64,000 nt of DNA from Caldilineae bacterium (lineage in GTDB: Bacteria > Chloroflexota > Anaerolineae > JAAEKA01), in contig JACKBK010000003.1 of the NCBI GenBank assembly GCA_020634555.1, positions 62,001 to 126,000 of the forward strand, read 5' to 3'. The notes beneath the pieces were generated by a model, which saw nothing but the letters and a program-made list of their open reading frames with translations, did no database searches and was not told the DNA's origin. Shown here one piece after another: positions 19,745 to 28,181 of this stretch. The stretch's first letter is position 1, and each line of letters opens with the position of its first letter. A program made the position numbers and the translations under genes.

Positions 19745-20776
19745 ATGAACACCGACTATTTCGACCGCTTCCTTCCCCTGATCGACGCCGAGATGCGCAA
19801 AGTGCTCGGCAACGACTTCCCGTTTTACGCCGGGCACTACGGCATGTTGCGCTACCACATGGGCTGGGTGGACGAGGCGTTCCGGCCGGCGGTCGTCAAC
19901 AGCGGCAAGCGCATCCGTCCGGTGCTGTGTCTGCTGGCCTGTGAAGCTGCCGGCGCGCCGGCCGAGCGGGCGTTGCCCGCCGCAGCCGCGCTGGAGTTGC
20001 TGCACAACTTTTCGTTGATCCACGACGACATCGAGGACGACAGCCCGACCCGCCGCCACCGCCCCACGGTCTGGGCACTGTGGGGCCGTCCGCAGGCCAT
20101 CAACGCCGGCGACGCGATGTTCACGCTGGCGCGGCGCGCGCTGTATGCACTGGCGGAGCACCATGCCTCGGCTGTGCAAATGCTAAACGTTTTCCGCAAC
20201 TTCGACGAAGCCTGTGTGCGGCTGACCGAGGGGCAGTATCTGGACATGTCGTTCGAGGGCCGGATGGACGTCACCGTGGACGAGTACCTGTCCATGATTG
20301 ACGGCAAGACGGCGACGTTGATCGGCGCCAGCCTGTACATAGGCGCGCTGATCGGCGGAGCGGCTCTGGAGACGCGCTCTGCGCTGGCCGAGTTTGGCCG
20401 CCAGTTGGGGCTGGCGTTCCAGATCCAGGACGACATCCTGGGTATCTGGGGCGACGAGGCGGTCACCGGCAAGTCGGCCGCCAGCGACATCCTGGCGCGC
20501 AAGAAATCGTTGCCGGTGGTCTACGCACTGGCGGATACGAAAGTCGGCGACGCCCTCCGTACACTTTATGCCAGACCAATCGAGGACGCCGATGTGCCGG
20601 CTGTGCTGGACCTGCTGGCCGATGCCGGCGCGCAGCCGTACGCAGCATCCGCCGCCCAGTCAGCCCACCAACACGCGCTGGAGGCGCTGGATGCCAGCGG
20701 CGTCCTGGCCGACGACAACCCGGCCGGCCAGGCGCTCTTCGCCCTCTCCGAGTCTCTCCTCAACCGCAGCAGCTAA
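19745..20776 (+). CDS. Polyprenyl diphosphate synthase (geranylgeranyl type)
   Basis: 343-residue trans-isoprenyl diphosphate synthase that extends DMAPP with IPP units. First Asp-rich motif IHDDIEDDSPTRRHRPT, second Asp-rich motif QDDILGIWGDEAVTGKSAASD, and GKRIRPVLCLLACEA for IPP binding. The products are probably C20 or longer chains for quinones, carotenoids or membrane lipids; chain length cannot be fixed by eye. It lies 106 bases after fni on the same strand. The start is preceded by pyrimidine repeats and has no ribosome site, so translation efficiency or start choice is uncertain. Confidence 0.9.
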   Translation: MNTDYFDRFLPLIDAEMRKVLGNDFPFYAGHYGMLRYHMGWVDEAFRPAVVNSGKRIRPVLCLLACEAAGAPAERALPAAAALELLHNFSLIHDDIEDDSPTRRHRPTVWALWGRPQAINAGDAMFTLARRALYALAEHHASAVQMLNVFRNFDEACVRLTEGQYLDMSFEGRMDVTVDEYLSMIDGKTATLIGASLYIGALIGGAALETRSALAEFGRQLGLAFQIQDDILGIWGDEAVTGKSAASDILARKKSLPVVYALADTKVGDALRTLYARPIEDADVPAVLDLLADAGAQPYAASAAQSAHQHALEALDASGVLADDNPAGQALFALSESLLNRSS

Positions 20777-20819
20777 CCCCGGCGGACGTCAACAGCGCTG
20801 AGTGCATCAAGGCGTGGAG

Positions 20820-20861
20820 GGCGCATCCTTTGCGAAGCACCCGGTAACGGGCAGATGCGCC
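20820..20861. repeat. GGCGCATC / GATGCGCC stem-loop
   Basis: 8-bp perfect arms with an inner CCCGGTAACGGG stem; possible end of the prenyl synthase transcript though no T-run follows. Confidence 0.4.
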
Positions 20862-20915
20862 GGAGGCGACGTGTGGCAGGCGAGATCGCAAGAAGCGGCG
20901 ACATGTGGCTGCCCC

Positions 20916-20940
20916 GTTCGCATTTGAGAATGCGAACTCC
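20916..20940 (-). repeat. Dispersed hairpin repeat, copy 1 (GTTCGCAT...ATGCGAAC)
   Basis: Inverted copy of the element seen at 22882-22906 and 27844-27868; reads GGAGTTCGCATTCTCA then AATGCGAAC on the minus strand. Confidence 0.7.
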
Positions 20941-20963
20941 GCGGCGGTAGGACGTGTGCGGGG

Positions 20964-22490
20964 TTATGCGGCGGTGATGCGCCAGCGTCTGGCGAGCAGA
21001 AGCGACGCGATCAGAACCACAACGATCATCAGAATCGGCGGTGATTTTGCTGGGCGGTTGTCGGCAGCGAGCGTTGTCGTTGTGACCGCCGTCGGAACCT
21101 GAAGCTCGAAAGCGCCCACGTCACACCCGTCGGCCGCGTTGGGGACGCCTGGTTGGTCAATCGGGCGGGGATAGCCGCGCTGGTCGGCTGTAACGTTGGG
21201 ACAGTTGGCCTGGTCGATGGCCGCGCTGCCCGGCGTTAGCGCGTGGGTCCAGGTCGGTCCGCCGTTGTTGGCCAGCGGCGCCAGGTTGAGCTGGGCTGCG
21301 GTCACGTTCTGTTGATCGCCGGTGGCTGTGAACCCGCAAGTGGTACCACTTTCGATGTTGTAGCCCTGTGATTCGACCACTGCCCCGCCCTCGCTTACAC
21401 AATCCACGCCGTTGGACTGTGCTGCCAGGATGCTGTTCGATGGGCGTAATCTGGCGATGTACTGGGGAGGTCCGACGTGATAGTTGTAAATCCCTGCTCC
21501 AAGCGGTGCGGAATTTTCGACGACGGTGCTATTCGACAAGTCGATTATTCCACCATAAGTAGGTGACTTCATGGCTATGACTGGAATTGCACTGTTGGTT
21601 GCCGTTGTTTGCCGCGGTTCTAGAGCGAACGACTCGTTGTAGATAGCGCCGCCTTTTTCGGTCGCAATGTTGCCGCTGAGGGTTGAGCTTTCAAGTGAAG
21701 CGCTTCCCTGATAATTGAGGATCCCGCCACCGCGCAACGCTGTATTGCCCGTAACTGTCGTTCCCTCCATCCCAACGCTGACACCATGGATGGATACGCC
21801 TCCGCCTGCCTGTGCCGAGTTACCCGCAATCGTGCTGTCGAAGATCTGAACGTACCAGCTACCGTCAATTGTGCGATCCTTTGATAGCAAGCCATCGGGT
21901 GAATAGGCCTTTTCTGTGGGAAGTTCCCAAAACAGGTCCAACCCTCCGCCTGCTTGCGTAGCCGTGTTGCCAGAAACAGTGCTGTTGTAAATCGACATGT
22001 AGCACAGGTAGCAATGAACCCCACCGCCTGAGTCTGCCACGTTGCCGGAAATCGTACTGTCACTGATAACAAGCGTTGATCGAACAAGAATCCCTCCTCC
22101 GTCATCATCGTCCCCACCGGTGATGGTAACGTCATTGATAGTCGCATCTCCGTACGGGCCGATCTCCAGGATGCGGAAAGCCGGCGCGGACGGTAAGCGC
22201 TGGATGGTGTGGCTGTTTCCCAGTAGCGTGACCTCGCTCACGATGGCGGGCAGCCGGTTGGTGAGGGTGATGTCGGCCGCCAGTTCCAGGGTGTCAGCGC
22301 CGCTACCGGCCGGGCAGCCGCCGGTCGCGGTGTCGGTGTTGGCAGCCGTGATCGCGTCGGCCAGTGTGCAGGTGACGCCATCGACCACAATCGTCGCTGC
22401 CAAAGCTGTCCGAGTTGCCCCGAACGTCCACGCAACGGCAAGCAGCAGTGCGACAACGAGCATATGCTGTATGGTTCTTCCCGAATTCAT
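20964..22490 (-). CDS. CSLREA-type parallel beta-helix surface protein
   Basis: About 508 residues from the ATG at 22490, preceded by GGGAGGTG; the longer TTG start is unlikely. Signal peptide (HMLVVALLLAVAWTFG), then the CTLADAITAANTDTATGG motif of the CSLREA domain, then many short right-handed beta-helix turns rich in G-G-G and N-T-A-x-x-G-G-G (GNVADSGGGV, GNTATQAGGG, GNSAQAGGG, GNTALRGGG, GNIATEKGGA). It ends with the choice-of-anchor region (PLANNGGPTWTHALTPGSAAID...GCDVGAFELQ), a membrane helix and RRW, a sorting tail. Likely exported and cell-surface-bound; function unknown. Confidence 0.88.
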   Translation of the reverse strand: MNSGRTIQHMLVVALLLAVAWTFGATRTALAATIVVDGVTCTLADAITAANTDTATGGCPAGSGADTLELAADITLTNRLPAIVSEVTLLGNSHTIQRLPSAPAFRILEIGPYGDATINDVTITGGDDDDGGGILVRSTLVISDSTISGNVADSGGGVHCYLCYMSIYNSTVSGNTATQAGGGLDLFWELPTEKAYSPDGLLSKDRTIDGSWYVQIFDSTIAGNSAQAGGGVSIHGVSVGMEGTTVTGNTALRGGGILNYQGSASLESSTLSGNIATEKGGAIYNESFALEPRQTTATNSAIPVIAMKSPTYGGIIDLSNSTVVENSAPLGAGIYNYHVGPPQYIARLRPSNSILAAQSNGVDCVSEGGAVVESQGYNIESGTTCGFTATGDQQNVTAAQLNLAPLANNGGPTWTHALTPGSAAIDQANCPNVTADQRGYPRPIDQPGVPNAADGCDVGAFELQVPTAVTTTTLAADNRPAKSPPILMIVVVLIASLLLARRWRITAA

Positions 22491-22586
22491 CACGCACCTC
22501 CCATGGGTTGTGAACAAGGATCAACAAGCGCGAACGATTGCGATCATTTTACCAGCCGGCTCAACTGAAGGCAAAAGGTGGTCTTC

Positions 22587-22876
22587 ATGCCAGACTACGA
22601 TCTGACTGTGCTAAGCCAGGCCTACGTCCGCGCGTTTCGGGGGAAATAAATGTACCACGCGGTGTAGGGTTCTTTGCCGGCGATGCCACCTTCGCGTTTC
22701 TTTCAAAGAACTTCACGGGAAGCGCGGCCATCGAGCGCTGGCATTAGGCGCGCTTTGACGCCGATCTGGAAATTCTGGAAGCGAGCGGGCCAGTGGTAGA
22801 CGAGCACGTCGATGTCGACGTCGCGATCACATCCCAGGTGCTGCGCGATTGGACCATGCCCCGTGTTGGATCTTGA
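22587..22876 (+). pseudogene. Decayed small gene, SnoaL/NTF2-like
   Basis: An ATG with AAGGTGG upstream starts MPDYDLTVLSQAYVRAFRG, then stops occur. Two frames on, the sequence continues FFAGDATFAFLSKNFTGS then AAIERWH, one in-frame TAG, and ARFDADLEILEASGPVVDE down to a TGA at 22874-22876. The pattern of a short N-terminal helix, DDAT-like strand and F-x-G-x-x-A-I-x-x-W resembles SnoaL-like/NTF2-fold proteins of about 100-130 residues. At least one frameshift and two stops make it inactive. The family call is tentative. Confidence 0.5.
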
Positions 22877-22881
22877 TTTGT

Positions 22882-22945
22882 GGAGTTCGCATGCTCACAT
22901 GCGAACCAGGCACACCTGCACCTGCGGGGCAAGCGCATGTGTCTG
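22882..22945 (+). repeat. Dispersed hairpin repeat, copy 2
   Basis: The hairpin GTTCGCATGCTCACATGCGAAC-like core (arms GTTCGCAT and ATGCGAAC) is followed by GGCACACCTGCACCTGCGG and GCATGTGTCTG. About 65 bases align with copy 3 at 27844-27907 in the same orientation. Confidence 0.78.
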
Positions 22946-22989
22946 AGGACGCCTACACCTCAAATAAAGGTTGATCGAAACACTAACTT

Positions 22990-23832
22990 TCAGGCAGCGA
23001 AGCAGTCCGTGAAGGTCCTGTACGTCCGCTGGCTTTCTGAGGTGTCCAGCACAGAGAACAGCACAGTGCGAATCCGACCCCGATACGGAGCATCATCAGG
23101 CACAAGCAAATCGTGAAACGCGCCTGCTACCATTGCCGGGTCGTTCCTGAAGACGCCGCAGCCCCAGGCGCCCAATACCAGCCCATCGCATCGGTGATGG
23201 ACGGCCAACGCCAGGACTTTGGATGCGCGCTCGCGCAGCACGCCTTCTATCTTTCCTGTCAGACTGGGCTGGTTGCGTCGCACGGACCCCGCGTTCGGGG
23301 CCGGGCTGGTGATGAAGTCGACGAGGTAGGGGTGCTCCAACAGTGCGCCGTCGTCGCGGCGAAACACCGGGCAACCGGGTGAAAAGATCATCCGGTCGGA
23401 GTACAGCCCGCTGCGATGGCGGCGATGATAGTTGTAGTTGCCACGACACTTCAGCAGACTGGGGTACAACCCTGAGCTGCGCGCCAGGGTCTCCTCCTGC
23501 GCCTGTGCTCCGTTGATGAACCCGCCGCCGGGATTTCTGGCGGAAGCAAAGTTCAGCACGCCAACGCGGCCATGCTCCTGGCTGGCAGACAGCCGCGAGC
23601 TGCCCTGTAAGCTGGTTTCGTTAACAACCTCGATGACCGTCCCGTCGAACTCTGGCGGTTGTGCCAAAACCTCGTCACGAATGCCGGCAAGCATGTCCGG
23701 GTCATAACATTCGGTGTTCTCGACACACGCCGCCAACAGTGAGGCCAGATCTACATAGGGGCCGTCGGGCGCCTGATATCCACCCTGATCAAGGATTTGC
23801 AACGTGTCCCTGGCAATTTCTTTGCGGTGCAT
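22990..23832 (-). CDS. Bacterial PARG-like macrodomain protein (TIGR02452/DUF2263 family)
   Basis: 280 residues. The signature NFASARNPGGGFINGAQAQEE combines the ADP-ribose binding GGG loop with the Q-E-E catalytic pair of poly(ADP-ribose) glycohydrolases. Further family marks are SSGLYPSLL, YSDRMIFSPGCPVFR and LGAWGCGVFRNDP. It would remove ADP-ribose chains or bind ADP-ribose in the cytoplasm. No ADP-ribosyltransferase is visible nearby, so the modified target is unknown. The start at 23832 follows a GAGATACC-type leader with a GGAG site. It lies just downstream of the PuuE-like gene on the same strand. Confidence 0.88.
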   Translation of the reverse strand: MHRKEIARDTLQILDQGGYQAPDGPYVDLASLLAACVENTECYDPDMLAGIRDEVLAQPPEFDGTVIEVVNETSLQGSSRLSASQEHGRVGVLNFASARNPGGGFINGAQAQEETLARSSGLYPSLLKCRGNYNYHRRHRSGLYSDRMIFSPGCPVFRRDDGALLEHPYLVDFITSPAPNAGSVRRNQPSLTGKIEGVLRERASKVLALAVHHRCDGLVLGAWGCGVFRNDPAMVAGAFHDLLVPDDAPYRGRIRTVLFSVLDTSESQRTYRTFTDCFAA

Positions 23833-23856
23833 CGTCTCTGGTATCTCCTTCGCGGC

Positions 23857-24753
23857 TCAACCGGCGGGGTGTTCACGCATCCAGTGCCGGGCGATGTCCT
23901 CCCGCCGGCAGATCCACACCGCCTCGCGCTCCTGCACGTAGTCCAGGAAGCGCGCCAACGCCATTGCACGGGCCGGCTGCCCGCTGATCCGCGGGTGCAG
24001 GCCGACGCTCATCATCTTGGGCTGACGCGCGCCCTCCTGCCACAACATGTCGAATGCATCGGTCAACAGTTGAAGAAAATCCGCGCCGGAGGCGAAGCCG
24101 TTGGCCATCAGGTAGCGGGCGTCGTTGTTGACCAGCGTGTAGGGGATCACCAGTTGCAGCGGCAATCCGCTGAGCCAGTAGGGCAGGTCGTCGTTGTAGG
24201 CGTCGGAGGTGTAGAGAAACCCGCCCTCCTCGCTCACCAGCCGGCGTGTGTTGGGGCTGATCCGTCCGGTGTACCAGCCGACGGGGCGTCGGCCGCAGAC
24301 ACGTTCGATGACCTCGATGGTCTGGCGAATGTGGCGCCGTTCTTCGTCCTCGGGAACGGTCCGGTAGTCGATCCAGCGGTAGCCATGGCCGGCGACCTCA
24401 TGGCCAGCCGCGCTGAGCGCCCGACCAATCTCGGGGGTGAGTTCCAGCGCCCGCCCGACCGCAAAAGCCGTGAGGGGAAGATCGCGCGCCCGAAACAACT
24501 CCAGGATGCGCCAAACGCCTGCCCGCGAGCCATATTCGAACAGCCCTTCGACGCTCAAGTCGCGCTCCCCCATTCGCGCCGGGCGTCCCGGCATCTCGTG
24601 CAGGTAGTCCTCCGACTGCGCATCGCCGTTGAGGATGCTGCGCTCGCCGCCTTCCTCGACGTTGAGCACGAACTGCACCGCCACCCGCGCCCCGTCGGGC
24701 CAGCGCGGATCGGGCGGCCGGCCGCCGTAGCCCAGAAGGTTCCGCTCAGCCAT
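23857..24753 (-). CDS. PuuE-like polysaccharide deacetylase family protein (allantoinase-type)
   Basis: 298 residues with the NodB-homology deacetylase core: RWPDGARVAVQFVLNVEEGG, AVGRALELTPEIGRAL, the metal-site region GHEVAGHGYRWIDY, GWYTGRISPNTR and SVGLHPRISGQPAR. This arrangement is that of metal-independent allantoinase PuuE, which opens allantoin in purine breakdown. No other ureide genes are near, so related amide or polysaccharide substrates remain possible. The start overlaps the stop of the GNAT gene (TGATG), a coupled pair. Confidence 0.85.
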   Translation of the reverse strand: MAERNLLGYGGRPPDPRWPDGARVAVQFVLNVEEGGERSILNGDAQSEDYLHEMPGRPARMGERDLSVEGLFEYGSRAGVWRILELFRARDLPLTAFAVGRALELTPEIGRALSAAGHEVAGHGYRWIDYRTVPEDEERRHIRQTIEVIERVCGRRPVGWYTGRISPNTRRLVSEEGGFLYTSDAYNDDLPYWLSGLPLQLVIPYTLVNNDARYLMANGFASGADFLQLLTDAFDMLWQEGARQPKMMSVGLHPRISGQPARAMALARFLDYVQEREAVWICRREDIARHWMREHPAG

Positions 24754-25625
24754 CAGCCCAGCTCGAAGGTTGTCACGCCGAAGATGCGTTGGTGCACGAC
24801 GTCAGGCGGCGGTCCCAGATACATGCGGGCGCAGCCGAAGACCTCGATCATTCCGTACCGCTGGACCAGCGCCATGGCAGCGGGGTTGTTCTCCGGCGCG
24901 TCGAGGAACAGCGGCCCGCCCGCGGCGAACCCGGCCAGGCGCGCGTACAACGCTTCAGCAACCTCGCCGTCATCGGCAAACAACGGACCGATCTTGCACC
25001 CTTCGCCACAACGCCGCACGACGCCGTATCCGCTCAGGGTATCGTCGCGCAGATAGCCCAGCGCCAGCGCGTCGGGCTGCGCGATCCAGCCTTTCAGAAA
25101 TTCTGGACGCGGGGCGGGGAAACAGGTGCGGTCGTATGCCAGCACATGGTCGAACGGCACGCCGGCCAGCGGGACGATGTTTTTGTCCGCGTCCGGCGAC
25201 GTTGCGGGTGGCTCGGTGATCTCGGCGCGGAAACGCATGTTGCGATGCGAGAACACGAACCCGCCCTTGGCGTAGTAAGGCTGCATGTCGAAGACGCCAT
25301 CCATGCCGATGCTGGCGTTCGGTTGCAGACGGTCCAGCAGGCGCTGGCGGCGGGCGTGCCACAATGCATCGCCTAAGCCGTGGCCGCGGAACTCTGGCCT
25401 GACGATGAACAAGCCCATGAAGCCGAACTCGCCGCCGTAGGAGGTGATCGCGCCGCCGCCGATCATCTCCTCGTCCAGATCCGCAGCGATGAACGCCTCC
25501 GGGTCGGTCGTCCAGAACAACTCGGCGTCGTGCAGGCCGGGGTTCCAGCCCTCGCTGGCAGCCCAGCCCACCAGTTCATCGACCTCCGCCCGCGCCATGC
25601 TGCGAAACTCCAGTTCTTGCGCCAT
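24753..25625 (-). CDS. GNAT family N-acetyltransferase (two-domain)
   Basis: About 290 residues: N-terminal GNAT domain with MGLFIVRPEFRGHGLGDALW as acetyl-CoA loop, and a C-terminal second GNAT-like half (GYGVVRRCGEGCKIGPLFADD, NNPAAMALVQRYGM) as in YitH-type proteins. The ATG at 25625, with AAGGA upstream, is preferred to a GTG 21 bases earlier. It is coupled to the PuuE-like gene; substrate unknown. Confidence 0.85.
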   Translation of the reverse strand: MAQELEFRSMARAEVDELVGWAASEGWNPGLHDAELFWTTDPEAFIAADLDEEMIGGGAITSYGGEFGFMGLFIVRPEFRGHGLGDALWHARRQRLLDRLQPNASIGMDGVFDMQPYYAKGGFVFSHRNMRFRAEITEPPATSPDADKNIVPLAGVPFDHVLAYDRTCFPAPRPEFLKGWIAQPDALALGYLRDDTLSGYGVVRRCGEGCKIGPLFADDGEVAEALYARLAGFAAGGPLFLDAPENNPAAMALVQRYGMIEVFGCARMYLGPPPDVVHQRIFGVTTFELG

Positions 25626-25675
25626 TGTTTCTCTGTCCTTGCTCACCCTTGCCGGAACACGGTTCTGCCCGTTGT

Positions 25676-26047
25676 TCAGACGTGCTGGTCGATCAGAATC
25701 GGGTTGCCGTCCGGGTCGTGCAGCATGATGCTGGCTGGCCCGGTGGTGTTCTCGTCGGCCTCCAAGACCAGTTTCACGCCCTCAGCTTTCAAGCGTTGCT
25801 GCAGCTCGCGGACGTCGGTGAAGGCTGCCAGCGGCTGGGCGTTCTGGTCCCAGCCGGGGTTGAAGGTCAGAATGTTGCGCTCGAACATGCCCTGAAACAG
25901 GCCAATGACATGGTCGCCGTTCTTCAGGATCATCCAGTCGTCGGCCCCGCTATTGCCAAGAGATCGGAAGCCGAGTTTCTCGTAGAACGTCTTGGACGCC
26001 TGAATATCCTTGACGGCCAGGCTGATTGAAAATGCACCGAGTTGCAT
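25676..26047 (-). CDS. VOC (glyoxalase/bleomycin resistance) family protein
   Basis: 123 residues with two beta-alpha-beta-beta-beta modules: FSISLAVKDIQASKTFYEKL and the C-terminal metal-site strand SIMLHDPDGNPILIDQHV. The family covers glyoxalases, dioxygenases and drug-binding proteins; this single-VOC member has no assignable substrate. AGGAG lies before the ATG. Same strand as the GNAT gene, 50 bases upstream. Confidence 0.85.
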   Translation of the reverse strand: MQLGAFSISLAVKDIQASKTFYEKLGFRSLGNSGADDWMILKNGDHVIGLFQGMFERNILTFNPGWDQNAQPLAAFTDVRELQQRLKAEGVKLVLEADENTTGPASIMLHDPDGNPILIDQHV

Positions 26048-26181
26048 ATCTGAACTCCTTTCAGTTGTAGCCGGAGTTGACGTCGTGCGGGCGTGTCTGT
26101 CAGCGTTCCGACCGGTCTACCAGTTGCGGCGATGATAGCACCGCTGTACTCCCCCGTCAAGCAGTTTGCCGCTGGCTCCGA

Positions 26182-26952
26182 TTACTCGATACCGCCGTTG
26201 CTATAAAGCAGTTGTCCGTTGATCCAACCGCCCTCCGGCGAGCACAGGAAGCGGACCAGGTTGGCGCAGTCCTGGGGTGTTCCAACCCGGCCCAACAGCG
26301 TCCACTGCCTCACATCTGCCATCAGTTCCTCCGACATCCAGCCGGTGTCGGTGGCGCCGGGATTGATGACGTTCGCGGTGATGCCCAGCGCCCGGAATTC
26401 GCTGGCAGCCGCGAGGACGATACGATCCATGCCCCCTTTGCTGGCGCCGTAGGGCAGGTTCCCGGCTGTGTGGTCGCTGGTGATCGCGATGATGCGGCCG
26501 GTGCCATGCTCGCCACGGAAACGCCGGCCGAACTCGCGCACCAGCAGCCAGGTCGCCCGTGCGTTGACGGCGAAGTGCCTGTCGAAGCTCTCCACGGAGG
26601 TGGTCAGAATGTCGCTGTCCACCGAGTAGCAATGGGCCATCACCAGAGCAGAGACCGGTCCCATCTCGCGTTCTACGGCATCAAAGATATGTGCGGCCGA
26701 ATCAGACTTAAGCAGGTCGGCTTCCACCGCGGTGGTGCGGGCGCCAAGGCTCTTCAGGCTGGCGCGCAACGACTGTACTTCCTTAGGATCGCTGCCCCAG
26801 GGCATCGACTCGTCGTAGGGTCGCCAAAAGGTTGTGGCTACGTCCCAGCCCGAGTCAGCCAGGGCCAACGCGATCGAGGCGCCGATGCCGATGCTGCGAC
26901 TGGCGCCGGTTACAAGCGCTATGGGACGGTATGGCATGAGGTGTCTCGGCAT
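26182..26952 (-). CDS. Short-chain dehydrogenase/reductase
   Basis: About 256 residues of Rossmann-fold NAD(P)H oxidoreductase. Cofactor loop TGASRSIGIGAS; catalytic Ser in IAITSDHTAG and Tyr-Lys in YGASKGG; C-terminal GGWINGQLLYSNGG. It resembles 3-oxoacyl-ACP reductase FabG but lacks a fatty-acid synthesis context, so the substrate is open. The start is one of two close ATGs (26952 or 26937); AGGA supports 26952. REP-like sequence lies upstream. Confidence 0.85.
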   Translation of the reverse strand: MPRHLMPYRPIALVTGASRSIGIGASIALALADSGWDVATTFWRPYDESMPWGSDPKEVQSLRASLKSLGARTTAVEADLLKSDSAAHIFDAVEREMGPVSALVMAHCYSVDSDILTTSVESFDRHFAVNARATWLLVREFGRRFRGEHGTGRIIAITSDHTAGNLPYGASKGGMDRIVLAAASEFRALGITANVINPGATDTGWMSEELMADVRQWTLLGRVGTPQDCANLVRFLCSPEGGWINGQLLYSNGGIE

Positions 26953-27100
26953 TCCGTCGTTCCTGCGGAGGCGGGATCCCAAGACTGTGAAGCGTGGATT
27001 CCCGCCTGCCTAGAAACTTCCCGGAGAGATCCTTCGCTGGCGATTCGCCGTATTGGAAGTCGCGTGCTCCACTCGCTCACGGCGCAGCGCCAGTGACAAC

Positions 27101-27156
27101 GAAGAAGTTTCTTGCCACGGCGCATGCCGTCTGTGAGGGCATTGGGAACTCCGCGG
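27101..27156 (-). repeat. 56-bp dispersed repeat, copy 1
   Basis: The reverse complement matches 57177-57232 over 56 bases with few differences; the core is GACGGCATGCGCCGTGGCAAG. Confidence 0.78.
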
Positions 27157-27210
27157 GAATGACAAGCAAGGTTGGCTTTCCGAATTAAGACCTTTTGAAG
27201 GCTAGTTCAG

Positions 27211-27786
27211 TTACAGCGCGGCAAGGAATGCCAGCACTCGCTGCGTCAGCAGTTTTGTTGCCTCCGGGTCGTAGGATGGCAGCGAGCTGTCGGCGAAGTA
27301 ATGCTGGTCGCCGGGGTAGAGAAAGAGTTCTCCGTTCCCGACCTCTGCCACCAACTCCCGCGCCGCGTCGATGTCGCCCTCGCCGACGAAGAACGGGTCG
27401 GCATCCATGCCGTGTACCTGCACAGGCACCCCCGCTGGCCAGGCTGATCCGAACTCGGACACCGGCACACAGGCATAGAAGAGCAACGCGCCGCGCGCGC
27501 CGGGTCGGGTTTGCGCCAGCATCTGCGCTACGACTACACCCAGAGAAAATCCGGCATAGACCACCGCAGCAGGCAGATCCGCCACTGCACGCTCCCCGCG
27601 TGCCATCATTTCCTGAAAACCAACTTCACGGACGAAGGTCATTCCTGAGGGAATGTCGTCAAACGTACGCCCATCGAAGAGATCGGGCGTGTGAACCGTG
27701 TGCCCGGCAGCGCGCAGTTCGTCGGCGAACGCGACGACTCCGGGTGTTAGCCCCTGTGCGTGGTGAAACAATACAACTTCTGCCAT
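27211..27786 (-). CDS. Dienelactone hydrolase family protein
   Basis: 191-residue alpha/beta hydrolase: VVLFHHAQGLTPGVVAFAD for the oxyanion region, nucleophile elbow YAGFSLGVVVAQ (Ser instead of the Cys of true dienelactone hydrolase), Asp in GMDADPFF and His in GDQHYFAD. It is a cytoplasmic esterase or lactonase of unknown substrate. The gene is monocistronic. A dispersed repeat lies 60 bases upstream. Confidence 0.87.
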   Translation of the reverse strand: MAEVVLFHHAQGLTPGVVAFADELRAAGHTVHTPDLFDGRTFDDIPSGMTFVREVGFQEMMARGERAVADLPAAVVYAGFSLGVVVAQMLAQTRPGARGALLFYACVPVSEFGSAWPAGVPVQVHGMDADPFFVGEGDIDAARELVAEVGNGELFLYPGDQHYFADSSLPSYDPEATKLLTQRVLAFLAAL

Positions 27787-28109
27787 TCTGAAATCTCCTG
27801 GTATCTAAAAAAACTCGCTGGTACCACGTCAATCTTAATTTGTGGAGTTCGCATGCTCACATGCGAACCCGGCACACTTGCACCTGCGGTGCACGCGCAG
27901 GTGTCTGCCCACTCCGGGGTGCTTTGCAAAGGATGCTCACTCCGCGGGACTAAATGTCAACACAACCTAAAGTGGCCCAAATGTCGCTTTCTACGGTGTG
28001 ACAAAGCCGCCCGATTATACGAGACATCTTATCGATCCGTCAACCATCCTGCCAAGCAACACCGCGGCCCTGGTGCCGTATTCCACTCTCGATTCCCCCA
28101 TTGACACAG
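27787..28109. other. Intergenic region with dispersed repeat, no gene seen
   Basis: Between divergently oriented genes. It holds repeat copy 3 (27834-27907) and then ordinary sequence without recognisable coding. The promoter of the right-hand gene begins at 28110. Confidence 0.5.
27844..27907 (+). repeat. Dispersed hairpin repeat, copy 3
   Basis: Same orientation as copy 2 with the same leading TTTGTGGAGTTCGC and the following GGCACACTTGCACCTGCGG. Confidence 0.78.
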
Positions 28110-28138
28110 TTGACAGTTTGGGGCAGGTAGCGTATTCT
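28110..28138 (+). promoter_or_regulatory. Promoter of the secreted phosphoesterase gene
   Basis: TTGACA, 17-base spacer, TATTCT; AAGGAG follows at 28165 before the ATG at 28182. Confidence 0.75.
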
Positions 28139-28181
28139 ATCGAGCCATCCACCGCCCCCCTCACAAGGAGAAAATGCCGCC

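Noticed and set aside
22990..23832. PARG-like gene as part of a DarTG-type toxin-antitoxin pair
   Set aside because: No ADP-ribosyltransferase toxin gene lies on either side; the neighbours are a deacetylase and a dead SnoaL-like gene.
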